DNA of 44,578 bases from an uncultured Prevotellaceae bacterium. Lineage in GTDB: Bacteria > Bacteroidota > Bacteroidia > Bacteroidales > Bacteroidaceae. How positions within the stretch are numbered: the stretch's first letter is position 1; each line of letters begins with the position of its first letter. Shown here piece after piece: positions 15,181 through 23,642 of this stretch. Location of the stretch: the NCBI GenBank assembly GCA_902775075.1, contig CACYKX010000008.1, positions 1 to 44,578 on the forward strand. Reading direction: 5' to 3'. The position numbers and the translations under genes are program-made. A model generated the notes under the pieces. It was not told the DNA's origin. It ran no database searches and was given only the letters and a program-made list of their open reading frames with translations.

Positions 15181-17400
15181 ATGAACGTAATTACGAAAAC
15201 AGTTCAATTGCCAGATGGAAGAACCATCTCAATTGAGACCGGAAAGGTTGCAAAACAGGCTGACGGCTCCGCAGTATTAAGACTCGGAAATACTGTACTT
15301 CTCGCAACCGTTTGTGCAGCCAAAGAGGCAGTTCCGGGTACAGATTTTATGCCTTTGCAGGTAGATTATCGTGAGCAGTATAGTGCTGCTGGTCGTTTCC
15401 CAGGTGGATTTACCAAGCGCGAAGGCAAAGCTAGCGATGAAGAGATCCTTACTTCACGTCTTGTAGACCGTGCTCTTCGTCCATTATTCCCATCAGACTA
15501 TCACTGTGAGGTCTATGTACAGGTTATGTTGCTTTCTGCGGATGGCGTAGATCAGCCAGACGCACTTGCTGGTTTTGCAGCATCAGCAGCTATGGCTTGT
15601 TCAGACATTCCTTTTGAATATACTATTTCTGAAGTTCGTGTTGCCCGTATCAATGGTGAGTTTGTTATCAACCCTACATTCCAGCAGATGGAAGAGGCTG
15701 ATATGGATTTGATGGTTGGCGCTACCAAAGACAACATCATGATGGTAGAGGGTGAAATGAAAGAAGTTTCAGAGCTTGACTTGATCAACGCTTTGAAGGC
15801 TGCTCACGAGGCTATCAAACCAATGTGTGAACTTCAGGATGAGTTGGCTAAAGAACTTGGTACTGACAAGAAGCGTGAGTATGATGACGAGATCAATGAC
15901 GAGGAACTTCGTCAGCAGATCAAGGACGAACTTTATCAGCCAGCTTATGACATCAACCACAAGGCTCTCCCTAAGCACGAGCGTTCAGACGCTTTCGATC
16001 AGTTGTTGGCAGAGTTCCTTGAGAAGTATGATGCTGCTCATACAGATCTTTCAGAAGACGAACTAGAAGAGAAACATGCAGAGGCTAAGCGTTATTATGA
16101 TGATGTTATGCGTGATGCTATGCGTCGTTGTATCCTCGATGAGGGTCTTCGCCTCGATGGTCGTGCAACAACCGATATCCGTCCTATCTGGTGCGAGGTA
16201 TCTCCTCTTCCAATGCCTCACGGAAGTGCAATTTTCCAGCGTGGTGAGACAATGTCTCTTTCTACCTGTACTTTAGGTACTAAGTTGGATGAGAAGTTGG
16301 TTGACGGTGTTCTTAATCGTGGTTACCAGCGCTTCCTTCTTCACTACAACTTTCCTCCATTCTCTACCGGTGAGGCTAAGGCTCAGCGTGGCGTAGGTCG
16401 TCGTGAGATAGGTCACGGTCATTTGGCATGGCGTGCATTGAAGGATCAGATTCCTGCAGACTATCCATATACCGTACGTTTGGTAAGTCAGGTTCTTGAG
16501 TCTAATGGCTCATCTTCTATGGCTACAACATGCGCAGGTACTCTTGCCTTGATGGATGCTGGTGTTCCAATGAAGAAACCTGTATCAGGTATTGCTATGG
16601 GTCTTATCAAGAACCCTGGCGAGGATAAGTATGCTATCTTGAGTGATATCCTTGGTGATGAGGACCACTTAGGTGATATGGACTTCAAGACCACAGGTAC
16701 ACGTGATGGTTTGACAGCTACACAGATGGATATCAAGTGTGATGGTCTTTCTTTCGAAATCCTTGAGAAGGCTTTGATGCAGGCTAAGGCTGGTCGTGAG
16801 CACATCATGGATGAGATGATGAAGACAATCTCTGAGCCACGTGCAGAACTGAAGCCACAAGTACCACGTATCGAGGCATTCACAATACCTAAAGAGTTTA
16901 TTGGTGCTGTTATCGGTCCTGGTGGTAAGATTATCCAGCAGATGCAGGAAGAGACCGGTGCTACTATCACCATCGATGAGGCTGATGGTGTAGGTAAGGT
17001 TCAGGTTTCTGCTCCTAATAAGGAAAGTATCGATGCAGCTTTGGCTAAGATCAAGGGTATCGTTGCTATCCCTGAGGTCGGTGAAGTTTACGAGGGTACT
17101 GTTCGTAGTGTTATGCCTTATGGCTGCTTCGTAGAGATTCTTCCAGGTAAGGATGGCTTGCTCCATATCTCTGAGATCGATTGGAAGCGTCTTGAGACCG
17201 TTGAAGAGGCTGGCATCAAGGAAGGTGATAAGATCAAGGTTAAGTTACTTGAGATTGATCCTAAGACAGGTAAGTATAAACTCTCTCATCGTGCTCTTCT
17301 TCCAAAACCAGAAGGTTATGTAGAGCGCGAGCGTCGTCCACGTCGTCGTAATGAGCGCCGTCACAATGACGAGAAGCATGAGAACAATAATGCAGAATAA
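15181..17400 (+). CDS. pnp: Polyribonucleotide nucleotidyltransferase (PNPase)
   Basis: PNPase degrades RNA 3'-to-5' by phosphorolysis and is a core part of RNA turnover in the cytosol. The protein is 739 residues. It shows two RNase PH-like halves (about 10-140 and 310-535; the second has [10 protein letters not shown] and [12 protein letters not shown]), a linker helical domain that is acidic and charged, a KH domain with [16 protein letters not shown] (near 580), and an S1 domain (about 640-705, [29 protein letters not shown]). It ends in an Arg/Asn-rich basic tail, a common PNPase variation that may add RNA affinity. It has its own promoter and a strong terminator, so it is a single-gene unit. 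Confidence 0.97.
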   Translation: MNVITKTVQLPDGRTISIETGKVAKQADGSAVLRLGNTVLLATVCAAKEAVPGTDFMPLQVDYREQYSAAGRFPGGFTKREGKASDEEILTSRLVDRALRPLFPSDYHCEVYVQVMLLSADGVDQPDALAGFAASAAMACSDIPFEYTISEVRVARINGEFVINPTFQQMEEADMDLMVGATKDNIMMVEGEMKEVSELDLINALKAAHEAIKPMCELQDELAKELGTDKKREYDDEINDEELRQQIKDELYQPAYDINHKALPKHERSDAFDQLLAEFLEKYDAAHTDLSEDELEEKHAEAKRYYDDVMRDAMRRCILDEGLRLDGRATTDIRPIWCEVSPLPMPHGSAIFQRGETMSLSTCTLGTKLDEKLVDGVLNRGYQRFLLHYNFPPFSTGEAKAQRGVGRREIGHGHLAWRALKDQIPADYPYTVRLVSQVLESNGSSSMATTCAGTLALMDAGVPMKKPVSGIAMGLIKNPGEDKYAILSDILGDEDHLGDMDFKTTGTRDGLTATQMDIKCDGLSFEILEKALMQAKAGREHIMDEMMKTISEPRAELKPQVPRIEAFTIPKEFIGAVIGPGGKIIQQMQEETGATITIDEADGVGKVQVSAPNKESIDAALAKIKGIVAIPEVGEVYEGTVRSVMPYGCFVEILPGKDGLLHISEIDWKRLETVEEAGIKEGDKIKVKLLEIDPKTGKYKLSHRALLPKPEGYVERERRPRRRNERRHNDEKHENNNAE

Positions 17401-17430
17401 TCAGTAGATTACACATTATTATATATAATA

Positions 17431-17462
17431 GTCCCGCAGTCGTAAGATTGCGGGACTTTTTT
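17431..17462 (+). terminator. Terminator of pnp
   Basis: An 11-bp stem (GTCCCGCAGTC with GATTGCGGGAC, one G-T pair) and a GTAA tetraloop are followed by six T. It lies 30 nt after the pnp stop. Confidence 0.92.
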
Positions 17463-17490
17463 ATCCCCATCTTTAAATAAAAGTTTACTT

Positions 17491-17505
17491 TGCAACCAAG
17501 TTGCA
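17491..17505 (+). promoter_or_regulatory. Inverted repeat, likely metal-regulator operator
   Basis: TGCAAC-CAA-GTTGCA is a perfect 6-bp inverted repeat with a 3-nt centre. It lies 12 bp upstream of the -7 box of the heavy-metal ATPase, where a bound repressor or a DNA-distorting activator would act. TTGCAA-type half sites are familiar from Fur-family regulators. The assignment to a regulator is inference. Confidence 0.5.
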
Positions 17506-17517
17506 TTATCTTCGTCT

Positions 17518-17525
17518 TATCTTTG
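17518..17525 (+). promoter_or_regulatory. -7 element of the heavy-metal ATPase gene
   Basis: TATCTTTG fits the -7 consensus 30 bp upstream of the ATG. The nearest TTTG is 25 bp further upstream, longer than the normal spacing, and the inverted repeat at 17491-17505 fills the gap. Such a promoter probably needs a regulator. Confidence 0.5.
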
Positions 17526-17555
17526 CATCAGAAAGAAAACAAAAAGCAAGATAAG

Positions 17556-19439
17556 ATGAACAAAAAACTATTGAGAGTAATCAGTTCTGCCGTACTTCTT
17601 TTGGGAGCCTGGCTTGTGGAGATATATTGTGTGTTGCCGATGTGGCAACTACTTATCGTATATCTTGTGCCTTATTTCCTTGTCAGTTATGACGTGCTTG
17701 GTGAGGCAATGGAAGGTATCATGGAAGGAGACCCTTTCGACGAAGACTTTCTGATGAGTATTGCCACGATAGGCGCATTACTTATAAGCTTTCTTCCAGG
17801 TGTAGAACCACAGTTTACGGAAGCGGTCTTTGTGATGTTATTCTTCCAGATAGGAGAATTGTTTGAAGATTATGCCGAGGATAAAAGTAGAGATTCCATT
17901 TCCAAGATGATGGACATTCGTCCTGATACAGCCCATGTACTTCGTCATGGAGAACTGTTAACAGTGAGTCCGGAAACCATATCTGTTGGTGAAACAATAA
18001 TCATCAAACCGGGTGAGAAGGTGCCAATGGATGGTAGCGTTATAGAAGGACGATCTACCCTCAATACCCTTGCACTTACAGGTGAGAGTGTCCCCAGTAG
18101 TATAGAAGTAGGAGAACAAATTATTTCAGGTTGCGTAAACATCTCAGGCTTGTTGAAAATCAAGGTAGAGAAGAGTTTCGGAGAATCTACCGCCTCCAAG
18201 ATTATCGACCTTGTAGAAAAAGCTAGCAAGAACAAGTCACGTAGTGAATCCTTTATTACAAAATTCGCCCACATCTATACCCCAATAGTTGTATTTTTGG
18301 CAATCGCCTTGGCTTTTCTTCCACCATTCTTTGCAGATCATTATGCCGAATCTTTCCCAGTATGGCTATATCGTGCCTTGACTTTCTTGGTGGTCAGTTG
18401 TCCTTGTGCTTTGGTAATCTCCGTTCCTCTTACATTCTTCGGAGGCATCGGAGGAGCATCCCGACATGGAATCCTGATCAAGGGTGGAAATTATATGGAT
18501 GCTTTGGCCCATATTGATACGGTCGTTTTTGACAAGACAGGAACCCTCACCTGTGGTATCTTTGCCGTAGATGCAGTACATCCGGAACAATTCGATGAGA
18601 AAGAACTACTTCATCTGGCTGCCCATGTAGAGCGATATTCCACTCATCCTATAGCCACAGCATTGCGTGAAGCTTATCCCGATGAAGCAGATGACTGTAA
18701 GATAGAGAATATATGCGAGATAGCAGGTCATGGCATTCAAGCCGAAGTGAATGGTCGTGTTGTCTGTGTGGGAAATGCCAAGATGATGGAAACTGTAGGA
18801 GTCAATATTCATGCCTGTGAAGCATGTAAAAACCATGTTGGTACAATCGTTCATGTTGCCGTAGATGGGGAATATGCCGGTCATATTGTTATTTCCGACA
18901 AGATAAAGTCAGATTCTCGTGAAGCTATTTCTGCTTTGAAACATCTAGGAATAAGCTATATAGTGATGCTTACGGGTGATAAAGAAGAAGTGGGAGCGTT
19001 TGTAGCTCATCAGTTACAACTCGATGCTTATCGTGCCGAATTACTTCCAGCCGATAAAGTATCACAAGTAGAGCAACTTCTCCAGAAAAAATCCCCTGAT
19101 AAGAATCTTGCTTTTGTCGGTGACGGTATCAATGATGCTCCCGTTCTCGCTCGTGCGGATGTTGGTATCGCAATGGGCGGGTTAGGTAGTGATGCAGCCA
19201 TAGAAGCCGCCGACGTAGTACTCATGGATGACAAACCATCCAAGATAGCCTTGGCAGTTCGTATAGCTCGTCGAACGATAGGTATAGCTTCCCAGAATGT
19301 TTGGTTTGCCATTATCGTTAAAGTGTTGGTACTTGTCCTTGCCACCTTTGGTCTAGCGTCCATGCCTCTTGCAGTCTTTGCAGATGTCGGAGTGATGGTG
19401 TTGGCTGTGCTGAATGCGATGAGAGCCTTACGAGTGTAA
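17556..19439 (+). CDS. Heavy-metal (Zn/Cd/Pb-type) P1B ATPase
   Basis: This 627-residue inner-membrane pump exports soft divalent metals using ATP. Motifs are CPC in the sixth membrane helix (SCPCALVIS, Cys282 and Cys284), TGESVP in the actuator domain, the phosphorylation site DKTGTLT (Asp326), and GDGINDAPVLA in the hinge. The DVGVMVLAVLNAMR segment in the last helix, with its Asp, is typical of the ZntA/CadA branch rather than copper pumps. It has no N-terminal heavy-metal-associated domain, so it is shorter than classical ZntA. The ATG at 17556 is chosen over an in-frame upstream start because the -7 box (17518-17525) would leave no room for a longer protein. It stands alone between terminators, with an operator-like repeat in its promoter. 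Confidence 0.92.
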   Translation: MNKKLLRVISSAVLLLGAWLVEIYCVLPMWQLLIVYLVPYFLVSYDVLGEAMEGIMEGDPFDEDFLMSIATIGALLISFLPGVEPQFTEAVFVMLFFQIGELFEDYAEDKSRDSISKMMDIRPDTAHVLRHGELLTVSPETISVGETIIIKPGEKVPMDGSVIEGRSTLNTLALTGESVPSSIEVGEQIISGCVNISGLLKIKVEKSFGESTASKIIDLVEKASKNKSRSESFITKFAHIYTPIVVFLAIALAFLPPFFADHYAESFPVWLYRALTFLVVSCPCALVISVPLTFFGGIGGASRHGILIKGGNYMDALAHIDTVVFDKTGTLTCGIFAVDAVHPEQFDEKELLHLAAHVERYSTHPIATALREAYPDEADDCKIENICEIAGHGIQAEVNGRVVCVGNAKMMETVGVNIHACEACKNHVGTIVHVAVDGEYAGHIVISDKIKSDSREAISALKHLGISYIVMLTGDKEEVGAFVAHQLQLDAYRAELLPADKVSQVEQLLQKKSPDKNLAFVGDGINDAPVLARADVGIAMGGLGSDAAIEAADVVLMDDKPSKIALAVRIARRTIGIASQNVWFAIIVKVLVLVLATFGLASMPLAVFADVGVMVLAVLNAMRALRV

Positions 19440-19500
19440 ATAGTATTGTTTTGAGAAGCAAAGAGCAACTTATTTGTTTCTTCCTTGTTCCGTTGTGTGT

Positions 19501-19583
19501 GCGACGACCGTGGTATTGGTGTGCGATGGTCGTCGCATAAGTGTGTCACGACCGTCGTACACTTGTACCACGGCCGTGGTACA
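19501..19583. repeat. Cluster of GC-rich palindromic repeats (REP-like)
   Basis: Three related units with the core ACGRCCGTSGTA occur in 83 bp. GCGACGACC (19501-19509) pairs with GGTCGTCGC (19528-19536). A bulged hairpin spans 19543-19562. A perfect 20-nt palindrome, TGTACCACGGCCGTGGTACA, covers 19564-19583. The block is far more GC-rich than the surrounding intergenic DNA. It lies after the metal ATPase stop, where it may act as a terminator or message stabiliser, or be a dispersed palindromic element. Of the 404-bp stretch 19440-19843, the remainder holds a regulator remnant and the tRNA terminator. Confidence 0.65.
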
Positions 19584-19610
19584 TACAAGATATCTAGATA
19601 AGTACAAATA

Positions 19611-19776
19611 TTATTTCACTTTTAGGTAGCTACGTAATGCATCAACGTATTTCTCGAAGGCTTTCTGTCTGGTAGGGGAAATCGGTTTCCTCGGTACTGA
19701 TGAACAGCGATATGACAGCCAATCGCAACTCGGTATGCAGCAGTGGATCTAATGAATAGCTTGTGATTCAGTACAT
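19611..19776 (-). pseudogene. Remnant of a winged-helix transcriptional regulator
   Basis: Two pieces of a protein can be read on the minus strand. Piece one (19678 to about 19767) reads SLDPLLHTELRLAVIS and on to STEETDF. Piece two (19611-19676), in another frame, reads PTRQKAFEKYVDALRSYLK and then VK and a stop. From memory these match the beginning and end of the roughly 100-residue winged-helix regulators common in Bacteroidota, with the central recognition-helix part missing and the halves nearly abutting. A TGA two codons after the only nearby ATG (19774-19776) also interrupts the start. An internal deletion with frameshift is the simplest reading. The family match is recollection, not a search. 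Confidence 0.5.
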
Positions 19777-19810
19777 TTGAGTTGTAATCCTGCTTAAAGT
19801 GTATAAAAAC

Positions 19811-19836
19811 AAAAAAGGAATTACCGAAGTAATCCC
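19811..19836 (-). terminator. Terminator of tRNA-Asn
   Basis: On the minus strand, GGGATTAC, a TTCG tetraloop and GTAATTCC form an 8-bp stem with one mismatch, followed directly by TTTTTT. It begins 7 nt after the tRNA 3' end. Confidence 0.85.
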
Positions 19837-19843
19837 TTTTTAG

Positions 19844-19917
19844 CGCTTCAAGATGGGCTTGAACCAACGACCCCCTGATTAACAGTCAGGTGCTCTAACC
19901 AACTGAGCTATTGAAGC
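19844..19917 (-). tRNA. tRNA-Asn (anticodon GTT)
   Basis: The minus strand folds as a cloverleaf. It has a perfect 7-bp acceptor (GCTTCAA with TTGAAGC), a D-arm AGCTCAGTTGGTTAGAGC, an anticodon stem CCTGA/TCAGG with loop CTGTTAA, and a T-loop TTCAAGC. The length is 74 nt and the discriminator base is G, as usual for asparagine. One T-T mismatch lies in the T-stem, and CCA is not encoded. Confidence 0.92.
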
Positions 19918-19950
19918 ATTTAACAATCATTGTTTGCTTGATTGCGAGTG

Positions 19951-19982
19951 CAAAGGTAAGGCAAATATTTTATTCCACCAAA
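19951..19982 (-). promoter_or_regulatory. Promoter of tRNA-Asn
   Basis: On the minus strand, TTTG (19979-19982), a 20-bp spacer and TACCTTTG (19951-19958) match the Bacteroidota consensus exactly, 33 bp upstream of the tRNA. Confidence 0.78.
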
Positions 19983-20037
19983 TATTTTCGAGAAAAATTT
20001 CATGAAAAATGTAAAATACACTAATTTTTTCTGTTTT

Positions 20038-20071
20038 TTGACCATTTTACCGCTTTTATATAGTACTTTTG
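20038..20071 (+). promoter_or_regulatory. Promoter of the S41 peptidase gene
   Basis: TACTTTTG (20064-20071) is a full -7 box. A TTG at 20038-20040 is a possible -33 element with a 23-bp spacer, longer than usual. The box lies 20 bp before the chosen ATG and inside a longer in-frame reading, which fixes the start. Confidence 0.55.
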
Positions 20072-20091
20072 TGGTCATAATTCGATTTGTC

Positions 20092-21753
20092 ATGAAGAAA
20101 ATAATTATTTCACTTCTCATCCTGGCCACATTGCCAGTGATGGCCCAGGTAGATAACGACCACAATTTTAAGGTGACGAAGAATCTAGAGGTGTTTACCG
20201 ATGTCTATCGTTATCTTGACATGATGTATGTAGACACACTTGATGCCGATGAAGTTATTGGTAATGGTATCGATCAGATGTTACGCAGTTTAGATCCTTA
20301 TACAGAGTATTATCCTGAGAATAAGGTGAAGAACCTGCAACAGATGCTTACCGGTAAATATGCTGGTATCGGCGCCTTGATCAGATATAATCAGCAATTG
20401 AAACGTGTGGTCATCGATGAACCGTATAAAGATATGCCGGCTGCAGAGGCAGGATTGAAGAAAGGTGATATTATACTAAGTATCGATGATACCTTGATGA
20501 CAGATAAGGACGTAAGTTATGTGAGCAGTCATCTGCGTGGTGATGCAGGTTCTTCTTTTATAATTAAAGTGAAGCGACCAACTACTGGTAAGACTATGAA
20601 AATGAAGGTGACTCGTCGTTCAATCCAGTTGCCTTATTTACCTTATTATGGTATGCAGGAGAATCAGATCGGATATATCAACTTGAATTCGTTTACCGAA
20701 AGTTGTGCTAAGGATGTACGTCGAGCTTTCATCGACTTGAAGCGACAAGGTGCAAAAGGCTTGATCTTTGATCTGAGAAACAATGGTGGCGGTTCATTGC
20801 AGCAAGCCGTGGAAATCGTTAATATGTTTGTGCCAAAGGATATCACACTGGTGAAGACCAAGGGAAAGTTAGCTCGTGCCAATCGAGAATATAAGACTAC
20901 GGTAGAACCTATAGATACCGTGATGCCTATTGTCGTCTTGGTGAATGGTAATACGGCCAGTGCGAGTGAGATAACCTGTGGTTCGTTACAAGATCTAGAT
21001 CGTGCCGTCGTACTCGGAACACGTACCTTCGGTAAAGGTCTGGTTCAGGTGCCTGTGGATGTAGCCTATAACGGTCAACTCAAACTCACGACCGCACATT
21101 ATTATATACCTTCGGGACGTTGTATTCAGGCGATTAACTATAAACATAAGAATGGCGGTTCTGTAGAACATGTGGCAGACTCACTTACGAGAGTTTTCCA
21201 TACGGCCAATGGTAGAGAAGTACGTGATGGTGGTGGTATCAAGCCCGACTTGGAGGTAAAAGCAGATACATTACCAAATATCTGTTTCTATTTGGCAGGA
21301 GCTCGTGATAGTTCAGAAGTTCTGCTCAACTATGAAGTAGACTTCATCGCCAAGCATCCTTCGATAGCCTCTCCAGATAAGTTCGAGTTGACAGATGCAG
21401 AATACAACGATTTTAAGCAACGCGTATTGAAGGCCGATTTCAAGTATGATCGTGAGACCGAAAAATATCTGAAAGACCTAGTAAAGTTGGCTAAGTTTGA
21501 AGGCTATTACGATGACGCTAAACCGGAATTTGAAGCCCTTCAGAAGAAGTTGAAGCATAATGTGGCAAAAGACTTAGATTACAATAAGGAAGCTATCAAG
21601 CAACTCATCGAGACAGACATCGTTGCCGCATATTATTATCAGGCAGGAAGCACCCAGTTGAATTTGCGTTACGACCGACAGATGAAAGAAGCCATGCGGT
21701 TGATACAGAATAAGATGGAATATCAGAAATTGCTGACACCAAAGAAGAAATAA
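20092..21753 (+). CDS. Secreted S41-family C-terminal processing peptidase
   Basis: This serine protease is of the CtpA/Prc type and works in the cell envelope on the C-termini of proteins. From the ATG at 20092 it has 553 residues with a signal peptide MKKIIISLLILATLPVMA. An upstream in-frame ATG at 20002 would place the -7 promoter inside the gene and spoil the signal peptide. Domains are an N-terminal helical cap (about 25-85), a PDZ domain (about 88-178, YAGIGALI to KMKVTR), and the protease core. The catalytic dyad is Ser290 in GNTASASEI and Lys315 in TFGKGLVQ, spaced 25 residues as in Prc. FDLRNNGGGSL is the oxyanion/substrate strand. It is a single-gene unit; the target proteins are unknown. 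Confidence 0.94.
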   Translation: MKKIIISLLILATLPVMAQVDNDHNFKVTKNLEVFTDVYRYLDMMYVDTLDADEVIGNGIDQMLRSLDPYTEYYPENKVKNLQQMLTGKYAGIGALIRYNQQLKRVVIDEPYKDMPAAEAGLKKGDIILSIDDTLMTDKDVSYVSSHLRGDAGSSFIIKVKRPTTGKTMKMKVTRRSIQLPYLPYYGMQENQIGYINLNSFTESCAKDVRRAFIDLKRQGAKGLIFDLRNNGGGSLQQAVEIVNMFVPKDITLVKTKGKLARANREYKTTVEPIDTVMPIVVLVNGNTASASEITCGSLQDLDRAVVLGTRTFGKGLVQVPVDVAYNGQLKLTTAHYYIPSGRCIQAINYKHKNGGSVEHVADSLTRVFHTANGREVRDGGGIKPDLEVKADTLPNICFYLAGARDSSEVLLNYEVDFIAKHPSIASPDKFELTDAEYNDFKQRVLKADFKYDRETEKYLKDLVKLAKFEGYYDDAKPEFEALQKKLKHNVAKDLDYNKEAIKQLIETDIVAAYYYQAGSTQLNLRYDRQMKEAMRLIQNKMEYQKLLTPKKK

Positions 21754-21806
21754 TATGCTCATTTCTTTGAAAATGTGCAACTAATATAAAGAATTTTATA
21801 CTTTTA

Positions 21807-21838
21807 TTTGGCTGCTTGCGAAATTATTACTAATTTTG
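21807..21838 (+). promoter_or_regulatory. Promoter of the rimP-nusA-infB operon
   Basis: TTTG (21807-21810), a 20-bp spacer and TAATTTTG (21831-21838) match the Bacteroidota consensus exactly. The expected start is about 21844, so a terminator-like hairpin begins roughly 8 nt into the transcript. Confidence 0.8.
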
Positions 21839-21851
21839 CAACGTTCAGTGG

Positions 21852-21887
21852 AATGAGGGGCTCAATCAGAGCTCCTCATTTTATTTT
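21852..21887 (+). promoter_or_regulatory. Terminator-like leader hairpin before rimP (possible attenuator)
   Basis: AATGAGGGGCTC (21852-21863) pairs with GAGCTCCTCATT (21869-21880) over 12 bp with one G-T pair and a 5-nt loop, followed by TTTTATTTT. It has the form of an intrinsic terminator yet lies between the promoter and the first gene, whose ATG is at 21900. Confidence 0.6.
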
Positions 21888-21899
21888 AATAAGGATGAT

Positions 21900-22367
21900 A
21901 TGATAGACAAAAACGTCGTAAAAAAAATAGTCGACGAATGGCTTCAGGACAAGGAGTATTTCCTGGTAGACATTCAAATTAGTCAGGACGACAGGATCGT
22001 AGTAGAAATTGATCATGCTGATGGCGTATGGATAGAAGATTGCGCCGAATTGAGCAAGTACATCGAGGAGCATCTCGATCGTGAAGAAGAAGATTTCGAA
22101 CTTGAGGTTGGTTCTGCTGGTCTTGGCCAGCCCTTCAAAGTTGAGCAGCAGTATTTGAATAACATTGGTAAAGAAGTTGAAGTGCTCACTGCAGAAGGAA
22201 AGAAAATCCAAGGAGTCTTGAAGAGCGTTGACGGCAATGACTTTGTAGTTACTGTCAATGAAAAGGTAAAGGTAGAAGGTAAGAAGCGTCCTGTGAAGAT
22301 GGATGTAGATCATACCTTCCAGATGGATAATATAAAATATACAAAATACTTAATAAGTTTCAAATAA
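21900..22367 (+). CDS. rimP: Ribosome maturation factor RimP
   Basis: RimP assists assembly of the 30S subunit. The protein is 155 residues, typical. The N-terminal domain contains VDIQISQDDRIVVEIDHADGVWIEDCAELSKYIEEHLDREEEDFELEVGSAGLGQPFK in full family order, where the usual motif reads EVSSPGxxRPL. The C-terminal SH3-like part has GKEVEVLTAEGKKIQGVL. Two ATGs lie close together (21895 and 21900). The first, out of frame, meets TGA at once, so 21900 is the start. It stands first in the conserved rimP-nusA-infB cluster, 3 nt before nusA. The identity is supported as much by position as by sequence. Confidence 0.93.
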   Translation: MIDKNVVKKIVDEWLQDKEYFLVDIQISQDDRIVVEIDHADGVWIEDCAELSKYIEEHLDREEEDFELEVGSAGLGQPFKVEQQYLNNIGKEVEVLTAEGKKIQGVLKSVDGNDFVVTVNEKVKVEGKKRPVKMDVDHTFQMDNIKYTKYLISFK

Positions 22368-22370
22368 GCT

Positions 22371-23639
22371 ATGGCAGCAAAGAAGATTCTAGAAGAAACT
22401 GTAAGCATGATCGATTCATTCAAGGAATTTAAGGAGACCAAGAATATCGATCGTACTACTATGGTGAGTGTGTTGGAAGAGAGTTTCCGTAATGTGCTTG
22501 CTAAGATATTTGGTAGTGATGAAAACTTCGATGTTATCGTCAACCCAGATAAGGGTGACTTTGAAATCTACCGTACGCGTGTCGTTGTGGCAGATGGTGA
22601 AGTTCAGGATGAAAACAAGGAGATCTCACTTACCGAAGCTCAGAAGATAGGACCAGATTACGAAGTAGGCGAGGAAGTTAGTGAGACTGTCGATTTCAAT
22701 AAGTTTGGTCGTCGTGCGATTTTGAACCTTCGTCAAACCTTGGCTAGTAAGATTCTCGAGTTGGAGCACGACTCATTATATAATAAGTATAAAGACCGTG
22801 TAGGTCAGATTATCTCTGGTGAGGTCTATCAGATATGGAAGCGCGAAGTTCTTATCGTAGACGATGAGAATAACGAACTTATCTTGCCTAAGAGCGAGCA
22901 GATTCCTTCTGATCAGTATCGCAAGGGAGAAACCGTTCGTGCTGTCATCGCTCGTGTAGATAATGAGAACAATAATCCTAAGATTATCCTGAGTCGTACC
23001 AGTCCTACATTCTTGGAGCGTTTGCTTGAGGCTGAGGTACCGGAGATCAACGAAGGATTGATAACCATCCGCCGTATTGCCCGTATGCCAGGAGAGCGCG
23101 CTAAGATTGCTGTGGAGAGCTTCGATGAGCGTATCGATCCAGTAGGAGCTTGCGTCGGTGTGAAGGGAAGCCGTGTACACGGTATCGTTCGTGAACTTTG
23201 CAATGAAAATATCGATGTAATCAACTACACCGATAATACAAAACTATTCATCCAGCGTGCATTGAGCCCAGCTAAAATCTCAAGCATCAATATTGATGAC
23301 GAGAACAAGAAAGCTGAGGTATATTTGCAGCCAGAAGAGGTAAGCCTCGCAATTGGCCGTGGCGGTTTGAATATCAAGTTGGCTTCAATGCTTACCGAAT
23401 ACACTATCGATGTATTCCGTGAGATTGACGAGAACGAAGCTGAGGATGATATTTACTTGGATGAATTCTCTGACGAAATTGATCAATGGGTTATCGATGC
23501 TATCAAGGGTATCGGTCTTGATACAGCACGTCAGGTACTTAACGCACCTCGTGATATGCTTATCGAAAAGGCCGACTTGGAAGAAGAGACCGTTGACAAT
23601 GTAATTAAAGTATTGAACGCAGAATTTGAAAAAGGATAA
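22371..23639 (+). CDS. nusA: Transcription termination/antitermination factor NusA
   Basis: NusA binds RNA polymerase and nascent RNA to control pausing, termination and antitermination. The protein is 422 residues, the short form without the extra C-terminal repeats of enterobacteria. In order it shows an N-terminal polymerase-binding domain (about 1-130), an S1 domain (about 138-205, GQIISGEVYQIWKREVLIV), KH1 (GVKGSRVHGIVREL near 265-280) and KH2 (AIGRGGLNIKLASML near 325-340), then a short acidic tail with a helix-hairpin-like segment (GIGLDTARQVLNAPRD). It is translated 3 nt after rimP and 3 nt before infB. A NusA-sensitive hairpin in its own leader would be a natural feedback site. Confidence 0.96.
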   Translation: MAAKKILEETVSMIDSFKEFKETKNIDRTTMVSVLEESFRNVLAKIFGSDENFDVIVNPDKGDFEIYRTRVVVADGEVQDENKEISLTEAQKIGPDYEVGEEVSETVDFNKFGRRAILNLRQTLASKILELEHDSLYNKYKDRVGQIISGEVYQIWKREVLIVDDENNELILPKSEQIPSDQYRKGETVRAVIARVDNENNNPKIILSRTSPTFLERLLEAEVPEINEGLITIRRIARMPGERAKIAVESFDERIDPVGACVGVKGSRVHGIVRELCNENIDVINYTDNTKLFIQRALSPAKISSINIDDENKKAEVYLQPEEVSLAIGRGGLNIKLASMLTEYTIDVFREIDENEAEDDIYLDEFSDEIDQWVIDAIKGIGLDTARQVLNAPRDMLIEKADLEEETVDNVIKVLNAEFEKG

Positions 23640-23642
23640 TTA

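Noticed and set aside
17490..17555. Upstream in-frame start for the heavy-metal ATPase adding 22 residues
   Set aside because: It would overlap the operator-like repeat and the -7 box, and the added residues have no metal-binding motif.
19622..19867. An 81-codon open frame on the minus strand reaching into tRNA-Asn
   Set aside because: It begins inside the tRNA gene and crosses the tRNA terminator. The other two frames of the same stretch carry the recognisable regulator pieces, so this frame is not the coding one.
20002..20091. Upstream in-frame start for the S41 peptidase adding 30 residues
   Set aside because: The added part contains the -7 box TACTTTTG and gives no better signal peptide; the ATG at 20092 gives a textbook one.
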